From Pseudolactococcus plantarum (GTDB lineage: Bacteria > Bacillota > Bacilli > Lactobacillales > Streptococcaceae): DNA of 41,028 bases. The stretch is from positions 1 to 41,028 of the forward strand of contig JAKDQI010000002.1 in the NCBI GenBank assembly GCA_030454995.1, in the 5' to 3' direction. Each line of letters begins with the position of its first letter. Position 1 is the first letter of the stretch. Below, in pieces: positions 33,921 through 41,028 of this stretch. The position numbers and the translations under genes are program-made. The notes beneath the pieces are model-generated. The model searched no databases. It was not told the DNA's origin and saw nothing but the letters and a program-made list of their open reading frames with translations.

Positions 33921-35676
33921 AATCAATATCTAATACCAACTTCAACTCTGATAGCTGTTTTGGTTCAACGTCACTTGGTGATGCCATCATCAAGTCAACA
34001 CCTGCAGCACTTTTTGGAAAGGCAACGACTTCACGGATATTGTCTTCTCCCGTAAGCACCATAAAGATACGTTCTAAACCAAATGCACAGCCAGCATGCG
34101 GTGGCGCACCAAACTTGAAGGCTTCAAGCATGGCACCAAACTTCTCTTCTACAAAGTGTTCATCATATCCTAATATGCTGAAAGCTTTATACATCACTTC
34201 TGGATTGTAATTACGTACAGCGCCTGAACAAATTTCATAGCCATTCATGACCATATCGTATTGGTCAGCTTTAATCGCTAATTTATCAGCATCTGTCTTA
34301 GCAGCTTCTAATACAGCTACGCCACCTTTAGGTAATGAAAATGGATTATGTCCAAAGTCAACTTTACGATTTTGCTCATCATATTCATAGAATGGAAAGT
34401 CAACAACCCAACATAATGCGACTTTATTTTTATCTTTCAGATCATAAAAATCAGCAAACTCATTACGCATTCTACCCAATACTTTATTAACTGTCGCAGG
34501 TTTTCCAGCACCAAAGAAGACGATATCGCCATCTTCAGCACCTGTTTTTGCCGTAATTTCTGCTAATTCAGTTTCGCTCAAGAATTTTGCGATAGGCGAT
34601 TTGATACCACCATCTACAAAAGTGAGGTAGGCAAGACCACCAGCTCCTTCTTTTTTGGCAATTTCAGTAAAGTGATCAATTTGAGAACGTGACATACTCG
34701 CTGCACCTTTTACACAAATTGCTTTGACTTTTTTAGCGTTCTTGAAAACAGCAAATTCAGTCGTTGCTAGCGTTTCATCTAAATCAACTAGTGTCATACC
34801 AAATCGCAAATCAGGTTTATCACTACCATAAATATTCATCGCATCTTCATAAGCAATACGTGGAATTTCTGCTGATACTAAATCTTTTCCAGCAAAATCT
34901 TTAACTAAGTTTTGGATAAGCACTTCCATCTCACGACGAATTTCTTCGCCATCTTCGACAAAGGCACGTTCTACATCAAGTTGGTAAAAATCACCATAAA
35001 GACGATCAGCACGTGGATCTTCATCACGGAAACATGGTGCAATTTGATAATATTTATCTACACCACCTACCATAAGCAGTTGTTTGAACTGTTGTGGTGC
35101 TTGAGGTAGTGCATAGAATTTACCAGCATGAATACGACTTGGTACTAGAAAGTCGCGCGCACCTTCTGGAGAAGAATTCGCTAAGATCGGTGTTTGGACT
35201 TCCAAGAATTCTTGATCTTCCATAAAACGACGAATAAATGACAAATATTTTGCACGGCGTTTTAAAGTTTCTTGCATTTTAGCACGACGTAAATCTAAAT
35301 AACGATATTTTAGTCGTAATTCTTCACTAGATTTATTGGCTTCATTTAATGAAATTGGTAATGGTTTTGAGGCATTCAAAATCGTGAATGTTTCTGCCAC
35401 TAATTCTATTTTACCAGTTGTGATATTTGGATTTTCTAAGCCTTCACCACGCTCGCGGATTAAACCTGTCACAGCAATTGCGTACTCATCACGTAAGTGT
35501 TCTGCTGCTGAAAAATTAGCAACATTTTCAGGTTGGATAACAACTTGTAGTAATCCTGCATCATCACGTAAGTCGATGAAAATTACCCCACCATGATCTC
35601 GGCGTGAATTAACCCAACCTTTTACGGTTACTTGTTCACCTTGTTTTGTAATTGTGCTAGTTGTTTTTGTTCTCAT
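33913..35676 (-). CDS. aspS: Aspartyl-tRNA synthetase, probably non-discriminating
   Basis: AspRS charges tRNA-Asp and, if non-discriminating, also tRNA-Asn, which GatCAB then amidates. The 587-residue bacterial-type enzyme has an N-terminal OB fold, the flipping loop SSPEGARDFLVPSR, class II motif 2 (FRDEDPRADRLYGDFYQLD), the inserted GAD domain and motif 3 (AFGLERIFMVLTG). In the OB fold, His28 (RRDHGG) and Gly79 (RERGEGLENPN) align with His31 and Gly82 of the Pseudomonas aeruginosa enzyme, a pair linked to relaxed tRNA choice. The ATG has AGGAG upstream. A T-box leader precedes it and gatCAB follows. Motif 2 with PRADRLYG differs from the common LRADRQPE. Confidence 0.93.
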   Translation of the reverse strand: MRTKTTSTITKQGEQVTVKGWVNSRRDHGGVIFIDLRDDAGLLQVVIQPENVANFSAAEHLRDEYAIAVTGLIRERGEGLENPNITTGKIELVAETFTILNASKPLPISLNEANKSSEELRLKYRYLDLRRAKMQETLKRRAKYLSFIRRFMEDQEFLEVQTPILANSSPEGARDFLVPSRIHAGKFYALPQAPQQFKQLLMVGGVDKYYQIAPCFRDEDPRADRLYGDFYQLDVERAFVEDGEEIRREMEVLIQNLVKDFAGKDLVSAEIPRIAYEDAMNIYGSDKPDLRFGMTLVDLDETLATTEFAVFKNAKKVKAICVKGAASMSRSQIDHFTEIAKKEGAGGLAYLTFVDGGIKSPIAKFLSETELAEITAKTGAEDGDIVFFGAGKPATVNKVLGRMRNEFADFYDLKDKNKVALCWVVDFPFYEYDEQNRKVDFGHNPFSLPKGGVAVLEAAKTDADKLAIKADQYDMVMNGYEICSGAVRNYNPEVMYKAFSILGYDEHFVEEKFGAMLEAFKFGAPPHAGCAFGLERIFMVLTGEDNIREVVAFPKSAAGVDLMMASPSDVEPKQLSELKLVLDIDFD

Positions 35677-35741
35677 TTCTTCTCCTATATACGTATTGCC
35701 TTCTAATCAATGTAACACACGACGTTATCAATACATGTCAT

Positions 35742-35942
35742 AAAAAAATAGCACCACATCTCCTGTCTAAAAAGGACGAGAGTCGTGGTGCCACCTTAAT
35801 TTGTCATTTATCTATTCAGTAAATGACCTCTTTTTTTTATTCACAATAATTTAAAAATAGTGTTCTTCATCTTATCCATCTGACACCATTTTCAGCAACA
35901 GGTGTTCTCTAAACAGATTTTTGATAAGATTACTGCTATTTT
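35742..35942 (-). promoter_or_regulatory. T-box riboswitch leader of aspS with a GAAC specifier
   Basis: On the minus strand the T-box elements occur in order. Stem I spans 35942-35854 (AAAATAG/CTATTTT base, AGTA on the 5' side of the specifier loop, an AGAGA motif near 35910). Stem III is GTCATTTA/TAAATGAC (35803-35827). The T-box sequence AAGGTGGCACCACG is at 35784-35797. A terminator shares its GCACCAC arm and ends in a T run at 35742-35748. The 3' side of the specifier loop (35861-35868) reads GAAGAACA, which contains GAA (Glu) and AAC (Asn) in overlapping register. No Asp codon sits in the loop. Confidence 0.88.
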
Positions 35943-35951
35943 GTAATGAAT

Positions 35952-36740
35952 TTAGAAGTTGCGTCCTTCAAGTTTTTCATAAATACCTGAATTAACAACT
36001 TTCAAATAAGTTCCCTTCATACCTAGAGAACGAGATTCGATAATCCCTGCTGATTCAAGCTTACGCAAGGCATTAACAATAACCGAACGTGTAATACCAA
36101 TTTTATCAGCAATAACAGAAGCAGTCAAACGTCCTTCTTCTCCACCCAACTCTTCAAGGATTGCCTTAACAGCTTTCATCTCAGAGTAAGATAGTGTGCT
36201 AACTGCCATATTAACAGCTGCTGATTTACGGATGCTTTCTTCCATTTTTTCAATTTGAAGGTTAGATAGTTGAATACCAATGACAGTCGTTGCAATCTCT
36301 ACAAGCACCAAGTCATCTTCATCAAATTCACCCTCGTTACGCCAGATAATAAATGTACCCAAACGCAACCCACTACCATAAATCGGTGCCACAGTCGTTT
36401 TACCATTCGGGAAGTCTTTGATAACTTCTTGTGGGTAGAGTGACAATACCGCATCAGCTGGCAAGTTAGCTTCAGTATCGTAAGTACGTGAAGCAACTTG
36501 TACATACTCAGCTGAAAGCTTTCTCTCATCAAACATCGCTTCTACACGATCATTATTTGTTTTATAAGGCATCGCATAGCCTAGTACATCACCATGTCCA
36601 TCGATGACTAATGAATTACAATCGATGACACCTGAAAGACGTTCAGATAATCCTTTGTAAGGGAGTACATCACCTGAATTGTTCAATCCTTCTTGTAAAA
36701 TCGCTGTTATCTTTCTAGTATTTTCTAATAAAGTAGCCAT
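35952..36740 (-). CDS. codY: GTP- and branched-chain amino acid-sensing global regulator CodY
   Basis: CodY represses amino acid and peptide acquisition genes when branched-chain amino acids are plentiful; in lactococci it is thought to respond to these rather than to GTP. The 262-residue protein has the N-terminal GAF ligand domain ([18 protein letters not shown] onward) and the C-terminal winged helix ([28 protein letters not shown]), both well conserved. The ATG has AGGAG upstream. A near-perfect CodY box next to its promoter indicates autoregulation. Its stop lies nine bases before the aspS T-box, whose terminator probably also ends the codY transcript. Confidence 0.96.
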   Translation of the reverse strand: MATLLENTRKITAILQEGLNNSGDVLPYKGLSERLSGVIDCNSLVIDGHGDVLGYAMPYKTNNDRVEAMFDERKLSAEYVQVASRTYDTEANLPADAVLSLYPQEVIKDFPNGKTTVAPIYGSGLRLGTFIIWRNEGEFDEDDLVLVEIATTVIGIQLSNLQIEKMEESIRKSAAVNMAVSTLSYSEMKAVKAILEELGGEEGRLTASVIADKIGITRSVIVNALRKLESAGIIESRSLGMKGTYLKVVNSGIYEKLEGRNF

Positions 36741-36774
36741 GATTCTCCTGTTTTTTTAAAGTTTAGATATCTCA

Positions 36775-36803
36775 ATTATAACAAATTAAACCAAAAATAC
36801 AAC
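36775..36803 (-). promoter_or_regulatory. Promoter of codY
   Basis: -10 TATAAT (36775-36780) preceded by TGT, with TTGTAT 16 bases upstream on the minus strand. Confidence 0.65.
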
Positions 36804-36818
36804 AATATTCAGAAAATT
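36804..36818. promoter_or_regulatory. CodY box upstream of codY
   Basis: Minus strand AATTTTCTGAATATT matches the consensus AATTTTCWGAAAATT at 14 of 15 positions and abuts the codY -35, as expected for autorepression. Confidence 0.82.
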
Positions 36819-36844
36819 ATTTATTGTTTTGTTTTAAGACACAA

Positions 36845-38266
36845 TTACCTGCAGTATTGGTGTAAAAATCGTGTCATCTTCTCTTGGATCATAGCCAATT
36901 CATCTAATCGCGGCATATACACGATACGGAAATGATCTGGCTCTTTCCAGTTAAACCCACGTCCTTGAACAAGCATTACTTTTTCTTGCTTGAGAAAATC
37001 TAAAACAAATTGCTCATCATCTTGAATGTCATACATATTCCTATCGATTTTAGGGAAAATATAGAAGGCTGCTTTTGGTTTAACAGCTGAGATACCAGGG
37101 ATTTCATTCATCGCTTTATAAATAAACTCACGTTGTTCATAGATGCGTCCTCCCGGCAACAACAGCTCATCTATTGACTGTGTCCCACCTAAAGAAGTCT
37201 GGATAACTTGTTGCGCTAAGACATTTGAACACAAACGCATACTAGCCAACATGTCTAAACCTTCAATATAGCCTTTTGCATGTTTTTTCTCTCCAGAAAG
37301 CACCATCCAACCGACACGGAATCCAGCAATTCTATGTGATTTAGATAGTCCACCCATAGTCACAACAAATAAATCTGGTGCTAAACTAGCAATGGGTACA
37401 TGCTGTAAACCATCCATAATCACACGATCATAAATCTCATCTGAAAAAATGATCAAATTATGTTGGCGCGCTACTTCTGCAATCTCTAACAATAACTCTT
37501 TTGGATAAACAGCTCCCGTAGGATTATTAGGGTTAATGATGACAATTGCTTTAGTATTTGAGGTAATTTTAGACTTGATATCTGCGATATCAGGAAACCA
37601 CTCTGCTGATTCATCACAAAGATAATGTACCGCATTACCGCCTGCCAAACTTACTGATGCTGTCCATAATGGATAATCTGGCATAGGGATTAATACCTCA
37701 TCTCCATTATTTAACAGTCCATTCATTGACATAGAGATTAACTCACTCACGCCATTGCCGGTATAAATATCGTTCACATCAACATTTGGAAACCCATGCA
37801 GTTGACAATACTGCATAATTGCTTTTCTAGCACTAAAGATTCCCTTACTATCTGAGTAGCCTTCACTATCACGTGCATTCATAATCAAGTCGCGTAATAC
37901 TTCATCCGGTGCTGTGAAGCCGAATTCTGCCGGATTACCTGTATTAAGGCGTAGGATTTTCTCACCGTTTGCGCGCATCCGGTTTGCTTCATCTAATACT
38001 GGGCCACGAATATCATAGGCTACATGATCCAATTTACTTGATTTTTCAAATTTGTCCATTCTTTCCCCTAACTCGTTAGTTTCTTTTGTAATCTCTATTA
38101 ACTCAACACCATATAATTCAGCTAATTTTCTGAGACTTTCTTCCTTAGGTTTTGCGTTCCCTTTTTCCCAAGCCCAGTAAGAAGGCTTTGATACACCGAT
38201 ACTTCTGGCCACCTCTGCTTGACTTAGACCAGATTTTTCTCTTAGTCGAATTAGATTGTTTTTCAT
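36845..38266 (-). CDS. XRE-type HTH domain fused to an alanine aminotransferase-like PLP enzyme
   Basis: The 473-residue protein has two parts. Residues 1-58 form a Cro/C1-type helix-turn-helix (LREKSGLSQAEVARSIGVSK then PSYWAWEKGNAKPKEE). Residues 70-473 form a class I/II aminotransferase of AlaT type: LNTGNPAEFGF, INPNNPTGAVYPKE, and the PLP lysine in VTMGGLSKSHRIAGFRVGW. All catalytic motifs look intact. The ATG at 38266 has GGAAG/AAAGG upstream. An in-frame ATG at 38059 (residue 70), with AGGGGA before it, could yield the enzyme alone. A palindrome covers the gene's own -10. It lies upstream of codY, as plain aminotransferases do in streptococci. Confidence 0.9.
   Translation of the reverse strand: MKNNLIRLREKSGLSQAEVARSIGVSKPSYWAWEKGNAKPKEESLRKLAELYGVELIEITKETNELGERMDKFEKSSKLDHVAYDIRGPVLDEANRMRANGEKILRLNTGNPAEFGFTAPDEVLRDLIMNARDSEGYSDSKGIFSARKAIMQYCQLHGFPNVDVNDIYTGNGVSELISMSMNGLLNNGDEVLIPMPDYPLWTASVSLAGGNAVHYLCDESAEWFPDIADIKSKITSNTKAIVIINPNNPTGAVYPKELLLEIAEVARQHNLIIFSDEIYDRVIMDGLQHVPIASLAPDLFVVTMGGLSKSHRIAGFRVGWMVLSGEKKHAKGYIEGLDMLASMRLCSNVLAQQVIQTSLGGTQSIDELLLPGGRIYEQREFIYKAMNEIPGISAVKPKAAFYIFPKIDRNMYDIQDDEQFVLDFLKQEKVMLVQGRGFNWKEPDHFRIVYMPRLDELAMIQEKMTRFLHQYCR
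38057..38081 (-). promoter_or_regulatory. Internal start signal and operator-like site inside the fusion gene
   Basis: On the minus strand AACTAACGAGTTAG (38068-38081) resembles the promoter palindrome with a two-base wider centre. It is followed by AGGGGAAAGA and an in-frame ATG at 38057-38059, exactly at the border between the HTH and aminotransferase parts. Confidence 0.4.
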
Positions 38267-38280
38267 ACCTTTACCACTTC

Positions 38281-38333
38281 CGTTAGTTTTATTTAACTAA
38301 CGTTAGTTTAACACTTCTATCCTCATTCGTCAA
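38281..38333 (-). promoter_or_regulatory. Promoter and palindromic operator of the HTH-aminotransferase gene
   Basis: -35 TTGACG (38328-38333), 17-bp spacer, and -10 TAAACT (38305-38310) with a TGT extension. The perfect 14-bp palindrome AACTAACGTTAGTT (38295-38308) overlaps the -10 and the expected start site. A further half-site CGTTAGTT (38281-38288) lies nearer the gene. Confidence 0.75.
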
Positions 38334-38412
38334 GTTTTTATAAGGCATCGTTATAAATGATTGATAGGCTGATGACAAGGCTAACTGATGCCACTTAACG
38401 CAAAAGTAAATC

Positions 38413-38446
38413 AAAAAAACTATCTGATTTAAAATCAAATAGTTTT
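38413..38446 (-). terminator. Terminator of the ireB-ruvX-DUF1292 operon
   Basis: Minus-strand arms AAAACTATTTGATTT and AAATCAGATAGTTTT form a long hairpin with a T run, just past the stop at 38453. Confidence 0.9.
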
Positions 38447-38452
38447 GCTAAC

Positions 38453-38764
38453 TTAATCCTGCTCTTCAACAAATGTGTTAAAGACTTCTTCAATCATGTC
38501 CCATTCTTCATTTGCATCTTCAGGAATTGGAATCAAGTCACCTTCTGTACCATCTTCACTTTGTGTATAAGCGTAAGCTTGAATTTCTACTTCGCCATTC
38601 TCGTCTTCCTCAGCTCCTGCCGGTACGACCAAGACGTAATTTTTACCAAATTCTTCTTGCCCATCAATAGTCAAAAGAATCTCAAATAATGTTTCATTAC
38701 CTTGATCATCAACTAATGTAATAAATTCTTGTTCATGGTCGTGATTATGTGTATGTTCAGTCAT
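38453..38764 (-). CDS. DUF1292-family acidic protein (YrzB-like)
   Basis: The 103-residue, strongly acidic protein starts with a His-rich tract ([13 protein letters not shown]), followed by the DUF1292 core ([28 protein letters not shown]) and an acidic C-terminus. Its function is unknown. It is the third gene of ireB-ruvX-DUF1292, a fixed trio in Firmicutes (yrzL-yrrK-yrzB in Bacillus). The His-rich start could bind metal, but that is a guess. The ATG has GGAG upstream. Confidence 0.88.
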   Translation of the reverse strand: MTEHTHNHDHEQEFITLVDDQGNETLFEILLTIDGQEEFGKNYVLVVPAGAEEDENGEVEIQAYAYTQSEDGTEGDLIPIPEDANEEWDMIEEVFNTFVEEQD

Positions 38765-38782
38765 TTTTTCTCCTAGATAGTG

Positions 38783-39205
38783 TTAAAAAGCTTGGCTGTC
38801 AAGATAGTTCTGCAAAATTAATACCGCTGCTAATTTATCGATATACTTTTTACGATTTTCTCGACGCGTATGCCCTTGGATCAGTATTTTTTCTGCTTGA
38901 GCAGTAGTCAAGCGCTCATCTTGATAAGCAACTGGTATACCAAACTCAGCTACCAATAAGTCACCATAATGTCTGCTCGCTTGAGCCCTGATGCCTTCAT
39001 CATTATTCATATGTTTAGGTAAGCCTAAAACAAACTTAGCTGGTTGGTATTCTTTGACTAACTCAGCTAGACGTTCAAACCCATAATCTTGCTTTGCTTC
39101 GTTAATTCGGATCGTTTCAACTGGCTGCGCTGTGTACCCTAAAAGATCACTTACCGCAACGCCAACAGTTACACTCCCAACATCTAATCCCATTATTCGT
39201 TGCAT
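38783..39205 (-). CDS. ruvX: YqgF/RuvX-family Holliday junction resolvase-like protein
   Basis: The 140-residue RNase H-fold protein has [16 protein letters not shown] at the start, VLGLPKHMN in the middle and [15 protein letters not shown] near 95, with the catalytic acids in place. In Escherichia coli the homologue YqgF is essential and takes part in 16S rRNA maturation; the resolvase name comes from its fold. The likely ATG overlaps the ireB stop by one base (TGATG); a TTG one codon earlier is an alternative. Confidence 0.92.
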   Translation of the reverse strand: MQRIMGLDVGSVTVGVAVSDLLGYTAQPVETIRINEAKQDYGFERLAELVKEYQPAKFVLGLPKHMNNDEGIRAQASRHYGDLLVAEFGIPVAYQDERLTTAQAEKILIQGHTRRENRKKYIDKLAAVLILQNYLDSQAF

Positions 39206-39471
39206 CAAAGATCTACACCTTGTTGTTTCAGATAGTTTTTGATCAACTCCTCAACAATGTCATCACGATCAAAGCGACGAATTTTATTACGTGCATCATT
39301 ATGACGTGGAATGTAGGCAGGATCTCCTGACAATACATAACCAACCATCTGATTAATGGGATTGTACCCTTTTTCTCCTAAAGATTTATAGACACTGGCA
39401 AGGGTTTCACCAATCTCTTTTTTGTCCGAGTCATCAAACTCGAAACGTACAGTTTCATCTGTAAAACTCAT
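39205..39471 (-). CDS. ireB: IreB-family regulatory phosphoprotein (DUF965)
   Basis: The 88-residue protein starts [20 protein letters not shown] and includes the family hallmark [20 protein letters not shown] and the [17 protein letters not shown] ending. In Enterococcus faecalis IreB is phosphorylated near its N-terminus by the PASTA kinase IreK and lowers cephalosporin resistance; the two N-terminal threonines are present here. The start is the ATG at 39471 with GAGGTGG upstream; a GTG three codons earlier overlaps that site. First gene of its operon, behind a good promoter. Confidence 0.93.
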   Translation of the reverse strand: MSFTDETVRFEFDDSDKKEIGETLASVYKSLGEKGYNPINQMVGYVLSGDPAYIPRHNDARNKIRRFDRDDIVEELIKNYLKQQGVDL

Positions 39472-39508
39472 ATTTGCCACCTCACTTCTGATTTATGTAG
39501 TTAACCTA

Positions 39509-39537
39509 ATTATATGTTATTTTTGCTAAAAATTCAA
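39509..39537 (-). promoter_or_regulatory. Promoter of ireB-ruvX-DUF1292
   Basis: -35 TTGAAT (39532-39537), 17-bp spacer and -10 TATAAT (39509-39514) on the minus strand. Confidence 0.78.
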
Positions 39538-39606
39538 ATAATAGTCCTTATAATACAACTATACAAGTGTATACACGTCCTATCATCTGCAACTCTCAAT
39601 TTTCAA

Positions 39607-40528
39607 TTAAGGTAGTACATTCCCTGCTGCTTGATACAATGAATACCATTCTTCACGTGTTAATACGATATCTGATGCCTCTGTCACTTCCACAATACGT
39701 GAGGTATTCATCGTACCAATAATTGTTTGCATCTTAGCCGGATGTCGATTAATAAACGCAATCGCTATACCTGATGGTGTACTATCATACTGCTCCGCCA
39801 ACTCTATTAGGCGTTTGTTAAGCTCAGGAAATTTTTTCCATATTTCCCACAAAAGGACCTTCAAAAAAACCATATTGGAACGGCGACCAAGCTTGAATCG
39901 TCACATTTTCTATTCTTGAATACTCTAAAATACCACTATCACGCACTAATCCAGCTTGATTTGTCATATTAACATTAATTCCTGAATCAACCATACCCGT
40001 ATACATTAAGCCAAACTGCAACTGATTAATATTCATCGATTGCTGAATGGCTGTTTTCAACAACTCTATTTGGCCTGGATTTTGATTTGATACACCGAAT
40101 GCACGAACTTTACCTGCTTTTTCCAGTTGCGTAAATGCTTCTGCTACCTCTTCAGGCTCTACCAAAGTATCTGGTCTATGTAATAATAAAGCATCCAGAT
40201 AATCAGTATCTAGTCTTTTTAAACTACCTTCAACGGCTTCGATGATATGTGCTTTTGAAAAATCAAATGCTATACCGGGTCGGATCCCCACTTTAGACTG
40301 TATGTAGATATCTGATCGAGAAATAGTGGTTGCTTTTAAGGCCTTAGCAAAAATCGTTTCACAAGTGCCACCACCATAGATATCCGCATGATCAAAGAAA
40401 TTCACACCGTTATCATAAGCTGTTTGAATAATTGTAGCAACATCTAGACTAGGTTCATTCATCCTCATACATCCAAGTACGACTTGACTGGCCTTAATTT
40501 CTGTATTTGCAATTTGAATTTGTTTCAT
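39607..40528 (-). pseudogene. Aldo/keto reductase (YdhF-like) broken by a one-base frameshift
   Basis: The N-terminal part runs from the ATG at 40528 (AGGAGG upstream) to a TGA at 39824, giving 234 residues. It contains the reductase motifs NFFDHADIYGGG (catalytic Asp/Tyr), YIQSKVG, YLDALLLHRPD and QAWSPFQYGFFEGPFVGN. The remaining 75 or so residues (FPELNKRLIELAEQY, then FINRHPAKMQTIIGTMN) follow in another frame to 39607. Removing one A from the six-A run at 39832-39837 (T on the plus strand) joins them exactly (GNMEK-FPELNK). The intact enzyme would be about 305 residues. It is a genuine mutation or a homopolymer error. Confidence 0.85.
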
Positions 40529-40547
40529 ATCATCCTCCTACATACAT

Positions 40548-40567
40548 GGTAACCGGTTTCAATTATA
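40548..40567 (-). promoter_or_regulatory. Promoter -10 and cre-like operator of the aldo/keto reductase gene
   Basis: -10 TATAAT (40562-40567, preceded by TGA) is followed at once by TGAAACCGGTTACC (40548-40561), which matches the cre consensus at 13 of 14 positions. It could bind CcpA or another LacI-family repressor. Confidence 0.6.
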
Positions 40568-40639
40568 TCAAAAAAAATAGAAATTAACCTAAAGTAAAAA
40601 TGGAAACCCTTGCTAGTATTGCTGTTTTCTCTAAATATA

Positions 40640-40677
40640 AAAAAAGAACATGGACTCGAGTTTCCATGTTCTTTTTT
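40640..40677. terminator. Terminator after rpmH
   Basis: Arms AAAAAAGAACATGGA and TCCATGTTCTTTTTT around an eight-base loop form a strong hairpin just past the rpmH stop. Confidence 0.92.
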
Positions 40678-40680
40678 ATG

Positions 40681-40815
40681 TTATGCAGTTAAAACTGCAC
40701 GGCCTTTACGACGACGGCTAGCGACTACGCGACGACCATTTTTAGTTGCCATACGTTTACGGAAACCATGTGTTTTTTGACGTTTACGTTTACTTGGTTG
40801 AAAAGTGCGTTTCAT
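40681..40815 (-). CDS. rpmH: 50S ribosomal protein L34
   Basis: The 44-residue, very basic protein reads [20 protein letters not shown] and ends [11 protein letters not shown], the standard L34 sequence. The ATG at 40815 has AGGAGG upstream. It has its own consensus promoter and a strong terminator. rnpA, normally adjacent to rpmH near dnaA in many bacteria, does not follow here; downstream lies the unrelated broken reductase. Confidence 0.96.
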   Translation of the reverse strand: MKRTFQPSKRKRQKTHGFRKRMATKNGRRVVASRRRKGRAVLTA

Positions 40816-40913
40816 AAATATTTTCCTCCTGTACAGAATTTTGGGTTGTAAGTATAACCTACAATCTTTATGTCTAGCCTAGGCTTTTGATCAGTTACTA
40901 AACATACCTTAAT

Positions 40914-40942
40914 ATTATATCGTTTTTATAGTCCGCTGTCAA
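40914..40942 (-). promoter_or_regulatory. Consensus promoter of rpmH
   Basis: Perfect -35 TTGACA (40937-40942), 17-bp spacer and perfect -10 TATAAT (40914-40919) on the minus strand. The resulting leader is about 90 bases. Confidence 0.9.
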
Positions 40943-41028
40943 TATCATCTTATGTTTCTGATTTGATTTTATTTTAAGTATAAAAAATCTCTTGAATACT
41001 ATCAGCTCAGTGAGGGGTTTTCTGATAC

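Noticed and set aside
35869-35876. GAT near the T-box specifier loop read as an Asp codon
   Set aside because: This GAT is in the GATAAGAT strand that pairs with ATCTTATC of stem I, not in the loop, so it is unlikely to read an anticodon.
39832-39837. Programmed frameshifting in the reductase
   Set aside because: The A6 run is not a classical slippery heptamer in the required direction, no stimulatory structure was seen, and this family is not known to use recoding.
39607-39873. Separate 88-residue gene after the aldo/keto reductase
   Set aside because: Its first dozen residues are the other-frame reading of the upstream gene and the rest is the reductase C-terminus. It is a fragment of one broken gene.
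1-41028. tRNA genes, CRISPR arrays, insertion sequences, prophage or defence islands
   Set aside because: None was seen on either strand: no spaced repeats, transposase, integrase or tRNA cloverleaf-like sequence was recognised.

Overview
This AT-rich window of about 41 kb reads as the chromosome of a lactic acid bacterium of the Streptococcaceae, closest in gene content to Lactococcus or a sister genus. Supporting signs are the gal gene order galP-galM-galK-galT-galE, the argS-argR-ylbF-mutS-mutL-ruvA cluster, codY next to an aminotransferase gene, gatCAB, and ireB-ruvX-DUF1292. Shine-Dalgarno sites are mostly of the AGGAGG type. Almost everything is on the minus strand; the exceptions are the LytTR trio, a DUF1129 gene and a small monooxygenase gene. 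I see no tRNA, rRNA, CRISPR array, insertion sequence or prophage.

Layout, left to right. 1-383: an open frame resembling the end of an ABC ATPase runs off the left edge. 384-9191: DNA repair and arginine block (ruvA, mutL, a lactococcal-type membrane protein, mutS, ylbF-like, argR, argS). 9379-13381: accessory block with a YhgE/Pip-like membrane protein, a TetR regulator and a quinone reductase, facing a LytTR regulator with two small membrane proteins. 13479-15898: fatty acid kinase fakA, asp23-like and rpmB. 16050-23431: Leloir galactose operon behind an RpiR-type regulator gene. 23630-26749: DUF1129 protein, CapA-like protein and an orphan amino acid-binding lipoprotein. 27128-30594: polA, DUF6440 gene and a monooxygenase. 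30660-38266: gatCAB, aspS, codY and an HTH-aminotransferase fusion. 38453-40815: DUF1292, ruvX, ireB, a broken aldo/keto reductase and rpmH.

Most notable points. (1) A T-box riboswitch sits between codY and aspS-gatCAB. Its specifier loop reads GAAC, so it offers overlapping Glu (GAA) and Asn (AAC) codons and no Asp codon. The AspRS it controls carries the His/Gly pair typical of non-discriminating enzymes. Together these suggest an Asn/Gln transamidation operon. (2) An XRE-type HTH domain is fused to a class I/II aminotransferase. A perfect 14-bp palindrome overlaps the -10 of its own promoter, and an internal start codon could produce the enzyme alone. (3) mutL, argR, polA and the DUF1129 gene each have an extended -10 box ending 6-7 nt before the ATG and no Shine-Dalgarno, so all four look leaderless. 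(4) galM has an in-frame TAA and the aldo/keto reductase has a one-base frameshift. (5) The gal promoter region carries a perfect catabolite-response element and two copies of a GGAAA-N3-TTTC operator 32 bp apart.
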